Made by a program: the position numbers and the translations under genes
The notes under the pieces: generated by a model
Seen by the model: only the letters and a program-made list of their open reading frames with translations
Databases searched by the model: none
Told to the model about the DNA's origin: nothing
Origin: Lunularia cruciata
Lineage: Eukaryota > Streptophyta > Marchantiopsida > Lunulariales > Lunulariaceae
Assembly: GCA_948567375.1 (NCBI GenBank)
Contig: OX419755.1
Span: forward strand, 42,227,001-42,291,000
Direction: 5' to 3'
Length of the DNA: 64,000 nt
Shown: piece after piece, positions 1 through 10,454 of the stretch
Position numbering within the stretch: position 1 is the first letter of the stretch
Layout of the letters: the number at the start of each line of letters is the position of its first letter

Positions 1-345
1 GCAATTGTAATGATGTAGTTGTTTTGCTCAAGCCTCTTCTCCTTGTGAGACTCTATCACTTGTTTCTTTGACCCGTCCTTGTTCTCCTTGAAGAGGTCAT
101 GCTCTTTCGTCTAAAAAATGAATGTTGCCCAATTCTATAGGAGTTGGTCCACCAAAGTGTGATGTTTCAACCCAATAGTGTTGAGTTGGGACTACTCTTT
201 CACCTCCTCAAAGTTTTTCTGCTATTCTCCAAGTATACGCAATGGCTTCAAAAATAGTGTGAGGATTTTGTACTATTATCTCTATGCAACTCCACTCTTT
301 TAGCCCTCATTTGAAATTGTCAAGAGCTTCTTCTAGAATTATATT
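1..345 (-). pseudogene. gag-like fragment of an LTR retrotransposon (partial, runs off the left edge)
   Basis: On the minus strand, reading leftwards from about 340, a mostly open but stop-interrupted frame gives LEEALDNF, then VQNPHTIFEAIAYTWRIAEK, then FGGPTPIELGNI. This resembles the C-terminal part of plant Ty3/gypsy Gag proteins, where a helical gag domain is followed by a 'PTPMELG'-type linker before the zinc knuckle. No zinc knuckle is visible inside the window. It abuts an LTR-like block to the right. Assignment rests on pattern only. Confidence 0.4.
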
Positions 346-848
346 GGTTATCATGATATAATACTCCAAGGACAAGAGAATTCTCTAAGAGAGAAAACAC
401 AAGTTTCACATTCAATCCTTTGCCCCAAAGGAGCACCTTCTCTTTATTGTATAGCCAAAGAGGATCTCCTCCAAGGAAGCTCTTCCATTGGATTAGGTAC
501 ATGGATAGGTGACCTATCATTGAGCTCCACCCTGAGATTAATTTTTTGGATGGGTGACATGTTGGTCCTGGTCCCATCCGATTGGTCAAAGAGGCTTTGA
601 CTAGAGGGAATCTTTTATAGAATCTTCCTATAGGAATCTCATAATCATATGGATGAGGTATTGCTAGAAAGCTCTCGGCAAGGCAAACTTGGGAGGAGTG
701 AAGGCTAGCCTTGCTTCTAATGGGGGGAATTTGCACATTTTCAAGGCCTAATTCATCCATTTAGGCCTCCAAAATTGCCTCTAAAGTTTTCAGGCCTACT
801 TTGGCTTCTGCTCTATTAGTAGAAGTTCTCTTTTGGTGATACTGCTAT

Positions 849-2851
849 TGTTGGGAAAATAGCACACGTGTATCCTTGATGCTTTTGGTGTGAAAGTTTT
901 TTTTCTCTTCTTCTTGTTGTAATGAACTTAGATTTTATGTCAATATGTCTTGGGAGTTATTTTATGCTACCTTGTTGCAAGAGATATTTACTATATTATC
1001 GTAAAGCCCAAAAATAGTTTGTGTTTCCATAAGCTCAAGGAAATTTTGAGAGTTGGGTAAGCTCAGAAGTTCTTTTATGTTTCAAGAGCTTGGAGGGTTT
1101 GGGAAAATGATGCATGAGCTCGGGAGTTTCTTGGTGTTACACCAACTTGGGGCTTAACTTTAGGTTACATGAGCTCAAGATTTTTGTTTATGTTGATGGG
1201 GCCTTAGGAGTATTTTTCATTTTTTTAGTAGTAGAGCAAAAGAGTTAGAAGGAAACAAGAGACAGGATGGACAGAAGGTTTGAGAGTAAGGGCTAGAGAG
1301 GTAAGGGCAGAAAAAAGGGGTTCTTCAAAGAAAGAGTGTGGTTGTGTAGGAGTTGGAGGCTTGGACAGAGAAGAGATTTTTGAATGTAGGCTTGCTTGAG
1401 AGTGTGTGGACAAGAAGAAAATTCCTGCAAGAATGTGAAGAGGGTTTTTTGAGGACAGCAAGAAGGCAATTTTTGCAGGAATGTAAGGGTTGGAGAGGTA
1501 AGGGCAGAAAAAGGGGTCCTTCGAGGAAAGAGTGTGGCTGCTCAGGAGTTGAGGGCTTGGACAGAGAAGAGACTTTTGAATATAGCCTTGCTTGAGAGTG
1601 TGTGGACAGGAAGAAAATTCCTGCAGGAATGTGAAGAGGGTTTTGTGAGGACAGCAAGAAGGCAATTTTTGTAGGAATGTAAGGGCTAGAGAGGTAAGGG
1701 CAGGAAAAAGAGGTTCTTTGAAGAAAGAGTGTGGTTGTGTAGGAGTTGAAGGTGAGAATAAGAGGATGAAGGAAGATTTCTGGGAAAATGTTGTGAGAGA
1801 AGAAGAGGACAGAATTGGAGAAGGATTTTTGCAAGTCAGTAGGGTTTGCTATAGGAGTTGCCAGAAATGAGAATCTCATGAAGGTGAGGACAGGAGAGTG
1901 AAGAAGGATTTTTTGAGAAAATGTTGTGAAGAGTGGCTGAACAGGCAGTGACAGGAGCTAGACAGGGAAGAAAGAGAGAGATATATGGCAAAGAAGGAGT
2001 TTTCTCAAATGTGAAGAGTGGTTGAACAAGCAGTGATAAGAGCTAGTCAGGGAAGAAGAGGAAGAGAATTTTGAAGTGGCTCAGCTCATCTGAAGCAGGG
2101 GAAAGAAAAGATTCAAAGTTGGCTGACCTGTCTGAATGGAGTGAATCTGATCTGAAAAACAGGGCATAGGAGAATGAAGAGGTTTGGAGGGTGAGTTGCC
2201 TTGACTGCTATCAGATAGAGTGTATGTGAAGTGCTCCAGCTGATTTGATGTTCCGTTGAAGAGCTTAGTGCAGACACTGTATAGACTAGAACTGTTTGGC
2301 TTGTCCAAAACCTGTGAACTCCACATGGTATTCTTATGAATGATGAGTCCCCAAAACCAATGTGAATTTTGATCTATGGCTAGCGTATAGAGAAAACTCC
2401 ATTTTAAGAGCTCTTAGTCCAGTCTATGTGAATGGCACAGTTCAATGATCTGGGTGTCCGGGTTTGAGTTGAAATAGATCAGTTGCTGTTATTCTCTTGA
2501 GAGACCACCTGACCCAGCTCTATGAGCCGCCAGATCCAAAACCATAGGCTGAACTTAACTAGAAAACTAAAATATAACACAAGTAAGGATAAAAACCCAT
2601 AAAACCCGAACCCCACAGAACACGACTAATCCTGTTAAGATCAAGGACAAACACAAAACCTTCAATGAGAGCCAACCTCAAGAGCGATTGAAAACAACAT
2701 GCTCTAGCAAAGAAGAGATTTCCAACAGTCCAGGAATAGATAGAGAGTGTCAAACTACAGGAAAATTTAAGGCATTGACAATAAGAACAAACTAAGCATG
2801 AGCAGCCATGTGCTTGGCGCACTCTTAAGACCAAAAAATTCCCTTGACACC
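849..2851. mobile_element. 2.0-kb insertion with GCTAT on both flanks (possible solo LTR or non-autonomous element)
   Basis: GCTAT precedes position 849 and GCTAT begins at 2852, exactly where LTR copy A is interrupted relative to copy B. The insert starts TGTTGGGAA and ends near TTCCCTTGACA, an imperfect inverted terminal pair with TG..CA ends as in LTRs. No gag or pol motif is visible in either strand. The middle is G/A-rich on the plus strand and carries a tandem repeat of about 197 bp. A long solo LTR or a non-autonomous LTR element fits best. A second copy would be needed to define the ends. Confidence 0.5.
1283..1760. repeat. Tandem repeat, period about 197 bp, about 2.4 copies
   Basis: Copies start near 1283, 1483 and 1680. 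Each begins 'taagggctagagaggtaagggcag' with variants, continues through 'aaagagtgtgg' and 'acagagaagag', and ends with 'gcaagaaggcaattttt'. The long minus-strand open frames here (for example 1225-1665 and 1325-1879) are a by-product of the purine-rich repeat and are not called as genes. Confidence 0.8.
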
Positions 2852-3106
2852 GCTATCTGATCTACTTTATCCATCATATATAACATCCTTCTAAATATCA
2901 CCACCCCAAGTTTCACCTCTAGATCATATGCCTAGCTATTGATTCTAAAGTTTCCAAGTATGTTTTGGTTTTTGGCCTATTAGTAGAAGTACTCTTTTGG
3001 TAATACTTCTGTCTGATCTACTTAGTCCATCATGTATAACATCCTTCCAGTTGTTACAAAACCAAATTTCATCTCTAGATCATTTGTCTAGCTATTGGTA
3101 TTACAC

Positions 3107-4292
3107 ATGACCTACTCATTAAGAAATGCCTCCTCATACTCTTGTATGTTCTTCTTCTATTCTTCTTTTCCCCCACAGTCAAGTTTGAGCTATCTACACA
3201 AAATCCACATATTGGAAATTCTTCAATATCCATTCTTGCATTGTTGTCCAAGTGATCTCTCTTCCTTTTGTCAATGATGATCATTCCCAAGCTTTAGACC
3301 ATGTAAGTGCTTTATCAATCAAGTACCCACATGCAAACATGCTTAAAAAATGATTGGTGATCTCAATTGTGAATAATCAAAAGTATTGATTCATTCTTGA
3401 AATCCAATTTCCACTATTCCCATGGAATGCTACCCCTTGTAAAGCTTGATCCATAGTAACAATGTGGCTTCATTGTTGACCAGGGTTGGTGTCATGGGCA
3501 TGAGTGACTCTCCAAGTACTTTGGCTATTATTATTGGGTTTTGGGAGGATTCTCCTTCTTGCATTACATGATTTTTCATGCAGGTACATACTTGACTTTG
3601 CAATACCTCCATTATCATCTTGATCTCCTAAAACTTGTTCAACATCCCTTACATTCCTTGTATCAGATCTTACAACTATGGCTCCATGATTCATACACGA
3701 TAACACTCAATTGCTACTTCTCACTTCAATAAAGGGTTAATATGATCCTCATGAGGAGGCACTAATGATTGGGACTACCATTGGAACCTTAAAGGCTATC
3801 ACTCATTGATAATATTCCTCACCAAAATTGTGGACTATGAAATCCTTAAATATCACTTTTAATCTAACTACATAATAGATTTCTACTTGAGTGTTGAGAA
3901 GGAAAGGATTTGGTATATTCATATACATTACATCATAATAAAATTTAGATTATCAAATCCCACTCTCTACCATATATCACCAAAGGTAGAATCATTGAGT
4001 TTGGTGAATTTATTATTATATCCATGAACTCTACTCCAACATGGTAAACAAGATATATTTTCACTTGCTCATGCTGGATGTACATAATCTTGATGTGGAA
4101 TAGATTCAAGAATAGAAATCAAGGTGCAAGAAATTATTCTCAAGGAGCATCTATCCTATCTTCTCTCTAAAACACCTCTAATCTATTGATTGCATTACAT
4201 TTTCTCTCCTTGAAATTACTTAGTCTCAATAGACTGTGTTCTTCTAAGAGGGATGATTCACTCTCTTGGATTAAAACACGTACTTTGATACC
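3107..4292 (-). other. Internal region between two LTR-like repeats, no recognisable protein
   Basis: This 1.2-kb stretch lies between LTR copies A and B. At its right edge the minus strand reads TGGTATCAAAGTA directly after the LTR, close to the initiator tRNA-Met primer-binding site used by many plant LTR elements. Short open frames at 3075-3290 and 3430-3706 (minus) resemble nothing I recognise. The size and lack of coding motifs suggest a non-autonomous or internally deleted element. Confidence 0.35.
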
Positions 4293-4893
4293 ATTATAAT
4301 ATTTCTAAGGACATGAGAACCCCCAAGGAAAACACAAGAGAAGAAACACAAGGCTCCATTCTTCAATACTCCAATGCCCCAAAGGAGTACCTTGTCTTCA
4401 TTATATAACAAAGAAGATCCACTCAAGGAAGCTCCACCATTGGATCAAATATATGGATTGGTAATATATCAATGAGCTCCACCCTTAGATTAGTTGCATG
4501 GATTGATGACATGTCAATTCTTGTCCTATTTGGTTGGTTAAACAAGTTTGACCAAAGGGAATCTTTAGGAATGTTCCTATAGGAAGCTCAGAACAGCATG
4601 GGTGAAGTACCATTGGAAAGTTCTTGATGAGACAACAAGGGAGAGAAAACAAAACTCCTTATCTAAATGGACAAAAAATTTATTTTTTGAGGCCTAATTC
4701 ATCTGTTTAGGTCTTCAAAATTAACTCTTTTGAGTTTTAGTATTTTTGGCTTCTACTTTATTAGTGGAGAGTATTCTTTTAGTGAGACTTCTATATGATC
4801 TACTTAGACCATCATATAAAATATCCCTTCAAATATTACCAAACCAATTTTCACCTCTAGATAATATATCTAGCCAATGGTATTACGTACATG
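4293..4893 (-). repeat. LTR-like repeat copy B
   Basis: It aligns with copy A across the block that runs from 'ctaaggacatgagaa' to 'attacgtaca'. On the minus strand it starts near TGTACGTAATACCA and ends ATTATAA, followed by a tRNA-Met-like primer site. Copies A and B have the same orientation and could be the two LTRs of one element, with the 5' LTR on the right. Confidence 0.5.
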
Positions 4894-5169
4894 CACCAAT
4901 CTTGAAATGGTACAATGACACACGTCCAATCAAGTTGGCTATATATGCATAAAACGTTATGATAAGAGCAGTGCTACAATAATAATGGACTGATGGATGG
5001 CACCCAATTTTATATTTCTTTCAAAATCTGTTATTGGTGGAGTGCAACTATTATACCACCAAATGAGAAGAGTTGGCTTTTGTCCTTACAACCAAACATT
5101 AGAGGAATTATCTTGGTGAGAGGCATTTCTAATAGAGAAAATCCAAAAACCTCTAGTCTACCTTAAGAC

Positions 5170-6560
5170 ACAAAAAGATCTATCATGTCGATAGATTCAT
5201 TGAGCAAAGTAGAGACAACAATTCAACATGAAAATCACATATATGGAAGGCAAGAAGCAACTTGCAGAAGCATTCACCTAGATGCCTATGATGAACAATC
5301 TGGTTGTAAAGGTCAAGATGAAACCAGATTTTTGGCTAAGGATACTTACTATTATGCAAACTAACCCATAGATTGTAGGAGCTCAATTACCCAAAGGTGT
5401 AACTAGTACCTAAGGACTCACCTTTTTTGATGGAAAGTTATGGATCCTAGATACTCTAAACCTAAGAACCACCATTCCAACAAAATTTCATGATTCCACC
5501 ATTGCACATCATGTTGGAGTGGACAAGACCTTAGATGCAATCAAATAGCATTACTATTGGCCCAAGATGAGCAATGTGTGATGGAGTATGTTCAGAGTTG
5601 CCTACTCTATCAAAGAAAAAAACCTCTAATCAATCTCTCGTAGGTTTCTTTCAACCTCTCTTCACTCCTACAAAACATTTGGAGAGTTAATTTGCATTGA
5701 TTTGGTTTGTGAATTGCATAAGACTGCCTCAAGTTTTGATTACATTGTAGTGTTTGTAGACCAATTTAGCAAAATGATTCATGTGTGTCCTACAACCAAG
5801 GATGTGATTATACCACAATTAGCTAAGTTGTATTTAGTTGTGGTCTTTTCTCAACATGGACTATCTTGAGTGCTCATCATCAATTGGAGCACTCAAGTCA
5901 CTAGTTTGTTTTGGAGAACACTCTTTGGCATCTTCAAAACCAAACTTGCCTTGTCCATGGCATACAATCACAAACTGATGGACAAATTGAGTGGGCCAAT
6001 TGCACTATCAAAGACATGCTCTATGGCTTCACCTTAGAGGAGCAAGAAAGGTGGGACACATTATTTCCACTAGTGGATCTGCCTATAAAAATTTATTGAA
6101 TGCATCTACACAAGTCACATCATTCTTCCTCATGTATACAGAACATATTTTCACACCTTTGAGCTTAGTAAAGATCTCCCCAGTGGTTATAAAATTTGAT
6201 ATTCTCAACACTTTTGTTTTTAGAATCCAATAAGGTGTAGAGAATGCCAAGAACAAGTTGCCTATAGCCCAAAATTGACAAAAAAAAATATGAAAATGCA
6301 CATTGTAGGCACATAGAGTTCACTATCAAAGATCAAGTGTGGGTGTCCACAACCAATCTTACATTGGTTGGTCCTTGTAAGCTCATACCTTGTTTTATTG
6401 GGCCTTTTCTTATCATCTATTGAATTGGAGTAGTGGCCTATCACCTCAAGCTACCACCACACATGAAGATTCATCCAATGTTCTATGTTTCTTTGCTATG
6501 CAGATATGCATCCCGACATCCCCACTTTCCTTCCATACAAGGAGTTCAACCCTTGTCAAG
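5170..6560 (+). pseudogene. Degenerate Ty3/gypsy pol: integrase zinc-binding and catalytic core
   Basis: Plus-strand frames with stops and frameshifts give, in order, HHVGVDKTLDAIK then HYYWPKM (integrase H2C2 zinc-binding region, about 5500-5575), FDYIVVFVDQFSKMIHVCPT (core start, about 5735-5800), an STQVTSLFWRTLFG block (about 5890), and QTDGQIEWANCTIKDML (5970-6030, the region of the third acidic residue). At least four stops interrupt it. It carried the retrotransposon integrase and is no longer able to encode it. No intact RT is found upstream. Confidence 0.75.
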
Positions 6561-6785
6561 CACTCATTGATTGCAAGAAAAAGTACAAAGTCAGATGCAT
6601 TCTCTAGAAATTCATCCACTGTACCTGCCATCCACATATGGAATATCTAACAAACATTGGAAAGTGAATCCATTGTCTGATGCAATATGGGAGCCTATAA
6701 CTAACTTGACCAATCCACCATTATAGTGCAACCTTTTGAGCAATAACTTTGCAATGAGTATGTTGTGTCTTAAATGGAGGGAGGT

Positions 6786-7012
6786 TTGTAATACCATTAG
6801 CTAGGTAAATTATCTAGATATGGAAATTGACTTGGTAATATCTTTGAGCATGTTATACATGACGGTCTAAGTAGATCAGATAGAGGTGTCACCAAAGGAG
6901 GACCTCCACTAATAGGGTAGAGGCCAACAACACACCAAAAACTTTAGAGCCATTTTTAGAGGCCTAACCAAATGAATTAGGCCTCAAAAAATAGAATATT
7001 TTTTTAGCTATT
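6786..7012 (+). repeat. LTR-like repeat copy C, inverted and truncated
   Basis: The plus strand reads TGTAATACCATTAGCTAGG, then sequence matching the reverse complement of 4680-4893 (for example 'taagtagatcag' and 'ttaggcctcaaaaaa'). It lies 3' of the plus-strand integrase fragment in the position and orientation of its 3' LTR, but stops after about 230 bp. Confidence 0.5.
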
Positions 7013-8980
7013 GCTTGGGCTCATATGGTGTATTTCTCTTGTAAGGTTGGCCAAACTCCTCACAAAACTAGCAAATCTGACAGGTAATTTCATAATATCT
7101 TGATGCACTCCCATGAGCAGGGAGGAGCAAAGTCCATTGTAGGAAGAGTGCTCATAGGATCTAAGTAGAGACATCTCTTTCTTGGTCATTTGCCAAGAAA
7201 GCCTAAACAAGAAAGGAGAGTGTAGAGCCTATTGGATGTTGTAGGTGCATATGAATTTGAGTATACATACTTTGTCTTGGAGAACCTAAAAGGAAAGCTT
7301 GGATGGGATATAGAGAGTGTTACTAGATGTATGAGTTTGGTAATGCCTATAGAGAGAGGATAGTAATATGAAGAGTATCAAAAGGAGTAGGTAGATATGA
7401 TGCTTCTATTTGCATTGTAGGCATCTACTGCACTCCTAATGGTGCACTATACCATTATCTTCCCATGGGCAATCAGGACAAGATTATGAAAGATGCTAGT
7501 GAGGCGGTATGCACAGATGTGCTAAGGGTACTAGGGGAGTAGTTTGGTCTTGTAGTGGTGGTTTTGTAGAGCTAGGAAGAAGGATCATGATGTGATAGAA
7601 AAGTGGTGCATCTATAGGTATAGGATCCGCCATAAGAGCATCCACTAAGGTAATTTCCTCCATTAAGGAAGATGGAGTGCATGGTAAGGAGATGGAAGTC
7701 AATCCATTGAGTTGGACTTGAGCTATAGTGGATGTGTGCTGAAAGAGTGAATGAAAAGATCTAATCCCTAAAAGCATATAAGGGATGTGAGGTGATAGAT
7801 GAGGAACATTGCCTATGGTAGTCCCTCTAGCTACCCATGCCAAGTGATCTAAATAGAGGCATAAAAAATAGCTATATTAAATAAATACCCCCACCCCAAA
7901 GAGACAAAGAAAATCACATAACAAAAATACATGAAAGTTCATAGAAATTATAAATCCAAAAGAAAAGAAAGGAAGAATAACAAAAAAAAAACCATAGATT
8001 GGAAAAAATTAACTGGTGTGAAGAGAGCCTATTTGCTCCTGAGGGAGATCTGCCCTCTTGCAAGGTGAGCTACCTACTTTGGTCTAGATCTCACCTAATA
8101 ACAACCACCTCTTGCATAATGCCACTCCTTTGAGGAAGCCTCTATTGCACCTCTTATGCACTTAGGCTCGGACCTATTTCTGTCTAATTTGGACTCCTAA
8201 TGTTGTCTTACATAGCTTCAAAATCTGTGTCATACTAGTCTTGGAAGATCTACCTTTGAATGCCTTTGTTGAACCCTCTATCTTTTGATGTCTCCATAGA
8301 TGGCTTTTGACATAGAATTCTCAAGTAAAAGTACCAAATCTGTGAGTAAATCCGTACTATGAGCTACAGAAATCCCAAATCCAAAAATTGTGCACTTTGT
8401 GCACCCTATCTATTTTAGTTGTCTAGTGCTACATGCATAGGTCATTTTCTACACCCATGTTCCAATACTATTCACTCATTGAATTGTTCCTAAGTCCTAA
8501 GCTCAAGACATCACTGTAGTTATACTCTCGTGCACCTTCCAATGCCATATCTTTGGTCTCTTGTTAGTTCTCATGCTCCTCCATTGGACATTGGAGGACA
8601 AAAGGGTATCTCATATACCTTATTATTGCTAATCCCATGATTATAAAGACCTAATTACTTGTTCAAGCTCGTGTTAATTCTTGCATGCCCATGCTCTAAC
8701 ACTATGCAATGAATTGATTTCAATCTCCCATGGTTGCACATGTTCCAAGCAACCTTCTCTGATCTGCCTATATCACACACTCCAGATTTCCCATGCTCCA
8801 TATGTCTCACACTATTATTGATTTCTCCTTGATCCCTTACACGTTAGATTTCTCAATCTTTATATGTCTCACACAATTGATGATTTCTCCTTGATTTCTT
8901 GTTGTGCACTAATTTCTCACACTCCACCAATTTCTCACGCCACCTATTTCTCATGCTCACACATAATGAATTCAATCGGA
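7013..8980. other. AT-rich intergenic sequence without a recognised gene
   Basis: No conserved protein motif was found on either strand. The longest frame, 7496-7843 minus, is Pro/Leu/Ser-rich and resembles no family I know. From 7870 to 7990 the plus strand is A-rich. From about 8700 to 8960 short diverged repeats of 'tctcacactc..atttctc' occur. Confidence 0.5.
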
Positions 8981-8999
8981 ATGGTGATGTAGTCAGCAT

Positions 9000-9740
9000 T
9001 TCAATAGACTTCATCAACTCATACTAGGATAAAATAATAAGAGGTAAGGCTAATGTTTAGTATGACTAGTATGAAAAATTTGTCCTATTACATATAAAAT
9101 AAATAAGTTATGCAAATGGTATGGTTTCCTTAAATACTCATGGTGCATTCAAAGTAGTTTCCCCTAAAATCTATGTTTCTAAAGTCTCAATTATACAAAT
9201 TATATAAATTCCATACATATTATTACTAGAACATATGAAGAAACATCACCTAAAGTGATTGCTTCTTATGGATTGCACTAGTTGGTGTACATTGTTCTAG
9301 TGCAATGGATACATGTTATGTAAGGTAAGTTACAAACTATAGATGTAAAAGTGATAATTCTAGAGTCTATTAGTACCGTCTACTATGATAGGTTTTCATA
9401 ACATGTGTCAAACTTTGTGTCCAACACTCCATGTGATTTCAAAAGAAGAGGAATAAAGAAATGATCTTACTACATATATTTATACTTGGAACCTTTGTTG
9501 CTACTGTTTCACTTTCCACCATGCATAAGGATGTGATTATACACCTTTCCAAAACTATATTATTTGTTTGATCTACAACCACAATATCTATCAGTAATAG
9601 ATATTAATGTCATTTGATCTTCTTAAACCAAATAAAACTTTGGTCTAATTTGTATCATTTGCAAAGCATATGAATACTCTCTAAGTGAAGTAAGGTATTT
9701 ATTCTCTCTCATACCAATGTAAAGGAGGTATCCATTCTCT
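9000..9740 (-). mobile_element. Decayed LINE 3' portion, minus strand
   Basis: Blocks match the better copy at 25745-26540 in the same order: 'gaa.catcacctaaagtgattgc.tcttatggattgca' (about 9240), and 'ggtctaatttgta' followed by 'tgcaaagcatatgaa' (about 9640-9680). The equivalents in the plus-strand LINE at 50640-51110 run in reverse. No open frame remains. Confidence 0.55.
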
Positions 9741-9752
9741 TATACTAACACA

Positions 9753-9905
9753 AACATTATATCTCTAATAAGCTCATCGATAAATCTCATTTGATAGATA
9801 TATGCACAAGACATCAAAACACAAAACTCTTGAAAGATAGAAACCAAAAAGAAACATTATATCCTAATAAGCTCATCGATAAATCTCATCTGATAGATAA
9901 ATGCT
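9753..9905. repeat. Direct duplication of about 52 bp
   Basis: 'aacattatatc..taataagctcatcgataaatctcat' occurs at 9753 and again at 9853, both copies ending 'tgatagata.atgc', with about 45 bp between them. Confidence 0.8.
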
Positions 9906-10312
9906 TAATGACTCCATAACACAATACTCTTTAAAAATTCAAAAGGTTAAATTGAGTTGAGTTCGAGGAATCTTTCGATACCAAATATATAGTTGTGGAG
10001 GTATCACTACACCTACTTTACTATAGTATGCGTAGTGATACTTTTCTCATGTCTTGATTCCATTTTACTTCTTTTGTCTCTCCATTGTTTTGTCTCTCCA
10101 TTGTTCGGCTTGATGGTTCCTTCCATCTTTCATGTGTTTTACGAGGTCGTCTTTTTTTCTCTCTTTACTTTACTGTAGTTGCTTTAGTGACCAAATCGGT
10201 TACCCGAGAAACTGACCAGGGTTAGTTCTGGCCTCAGACACGTGTCGTTAAAAATTTAGTCGAAAAAGTGGAAAGATGTGGCCATTTGTTTCTTGTCTGT
10301 CTACCTCTCACT

Positions 10313-10344
10313 CATCCTTCATTTTTCCTGCGCGGTCGCCTTTT
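10313..10344 (+). mobile_element. 32-bp LINE 3'-tail fragment upstream of the YjbQ gene
   Basis: The segment from 'catccttcattttt' through 'cgcggtcgcctttt' matches the reverse complement of 33257-33288 at 31 of 32 positions. Those bases belong to the LINE tails at 33.2-33.9 kb. It ends 110 bp before the start codon at 10455, so it lies in the promoter or 5' UTR of that gene. Confidence 0.6.
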
Positions 10345-10454
10345 ACCTCTCACTCCGAATTCTTCCACAAGATTGACGAGAGACGACACTCCTGATTTGG
10401 GGTGATTTTGTGAAGCACGGGTTGGAAGCGAGTTTCGTGAAAGAGAACAACACA

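Larger units (their letters stand above)
349..3106 (-). repeat. LTR-like repeat copy A, interrupted by a 2-kb insertion
   Basis: 349-848 plus 2852-3106 together align by eye with 4293-4893. Shared blocks include 'gccccaaaggag', 'ggaagctc..ccattggat', 'gagctccaccct.agatta', 'aggcctaattcat' and, after the insertion, 'tgatctact..tccatcatatataacatcc' and 'ttcacctctagat'. The segment 2930-3106 partly repeats 2852-2930, so the right end is locally duplicated. Read on the minus strand the repeat begins near the TAATACCAAT at about 3100. Strong sequence decay indicates an old copy. Confidence 0.55.

Noticed and set aside
1225-1879. Long overlapping minus-strand frames with repeated Ser/Phe/Leu peptides
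   Set aside because: They follow the 197-bp purine-rich tandem repeat and have no conserved motif.
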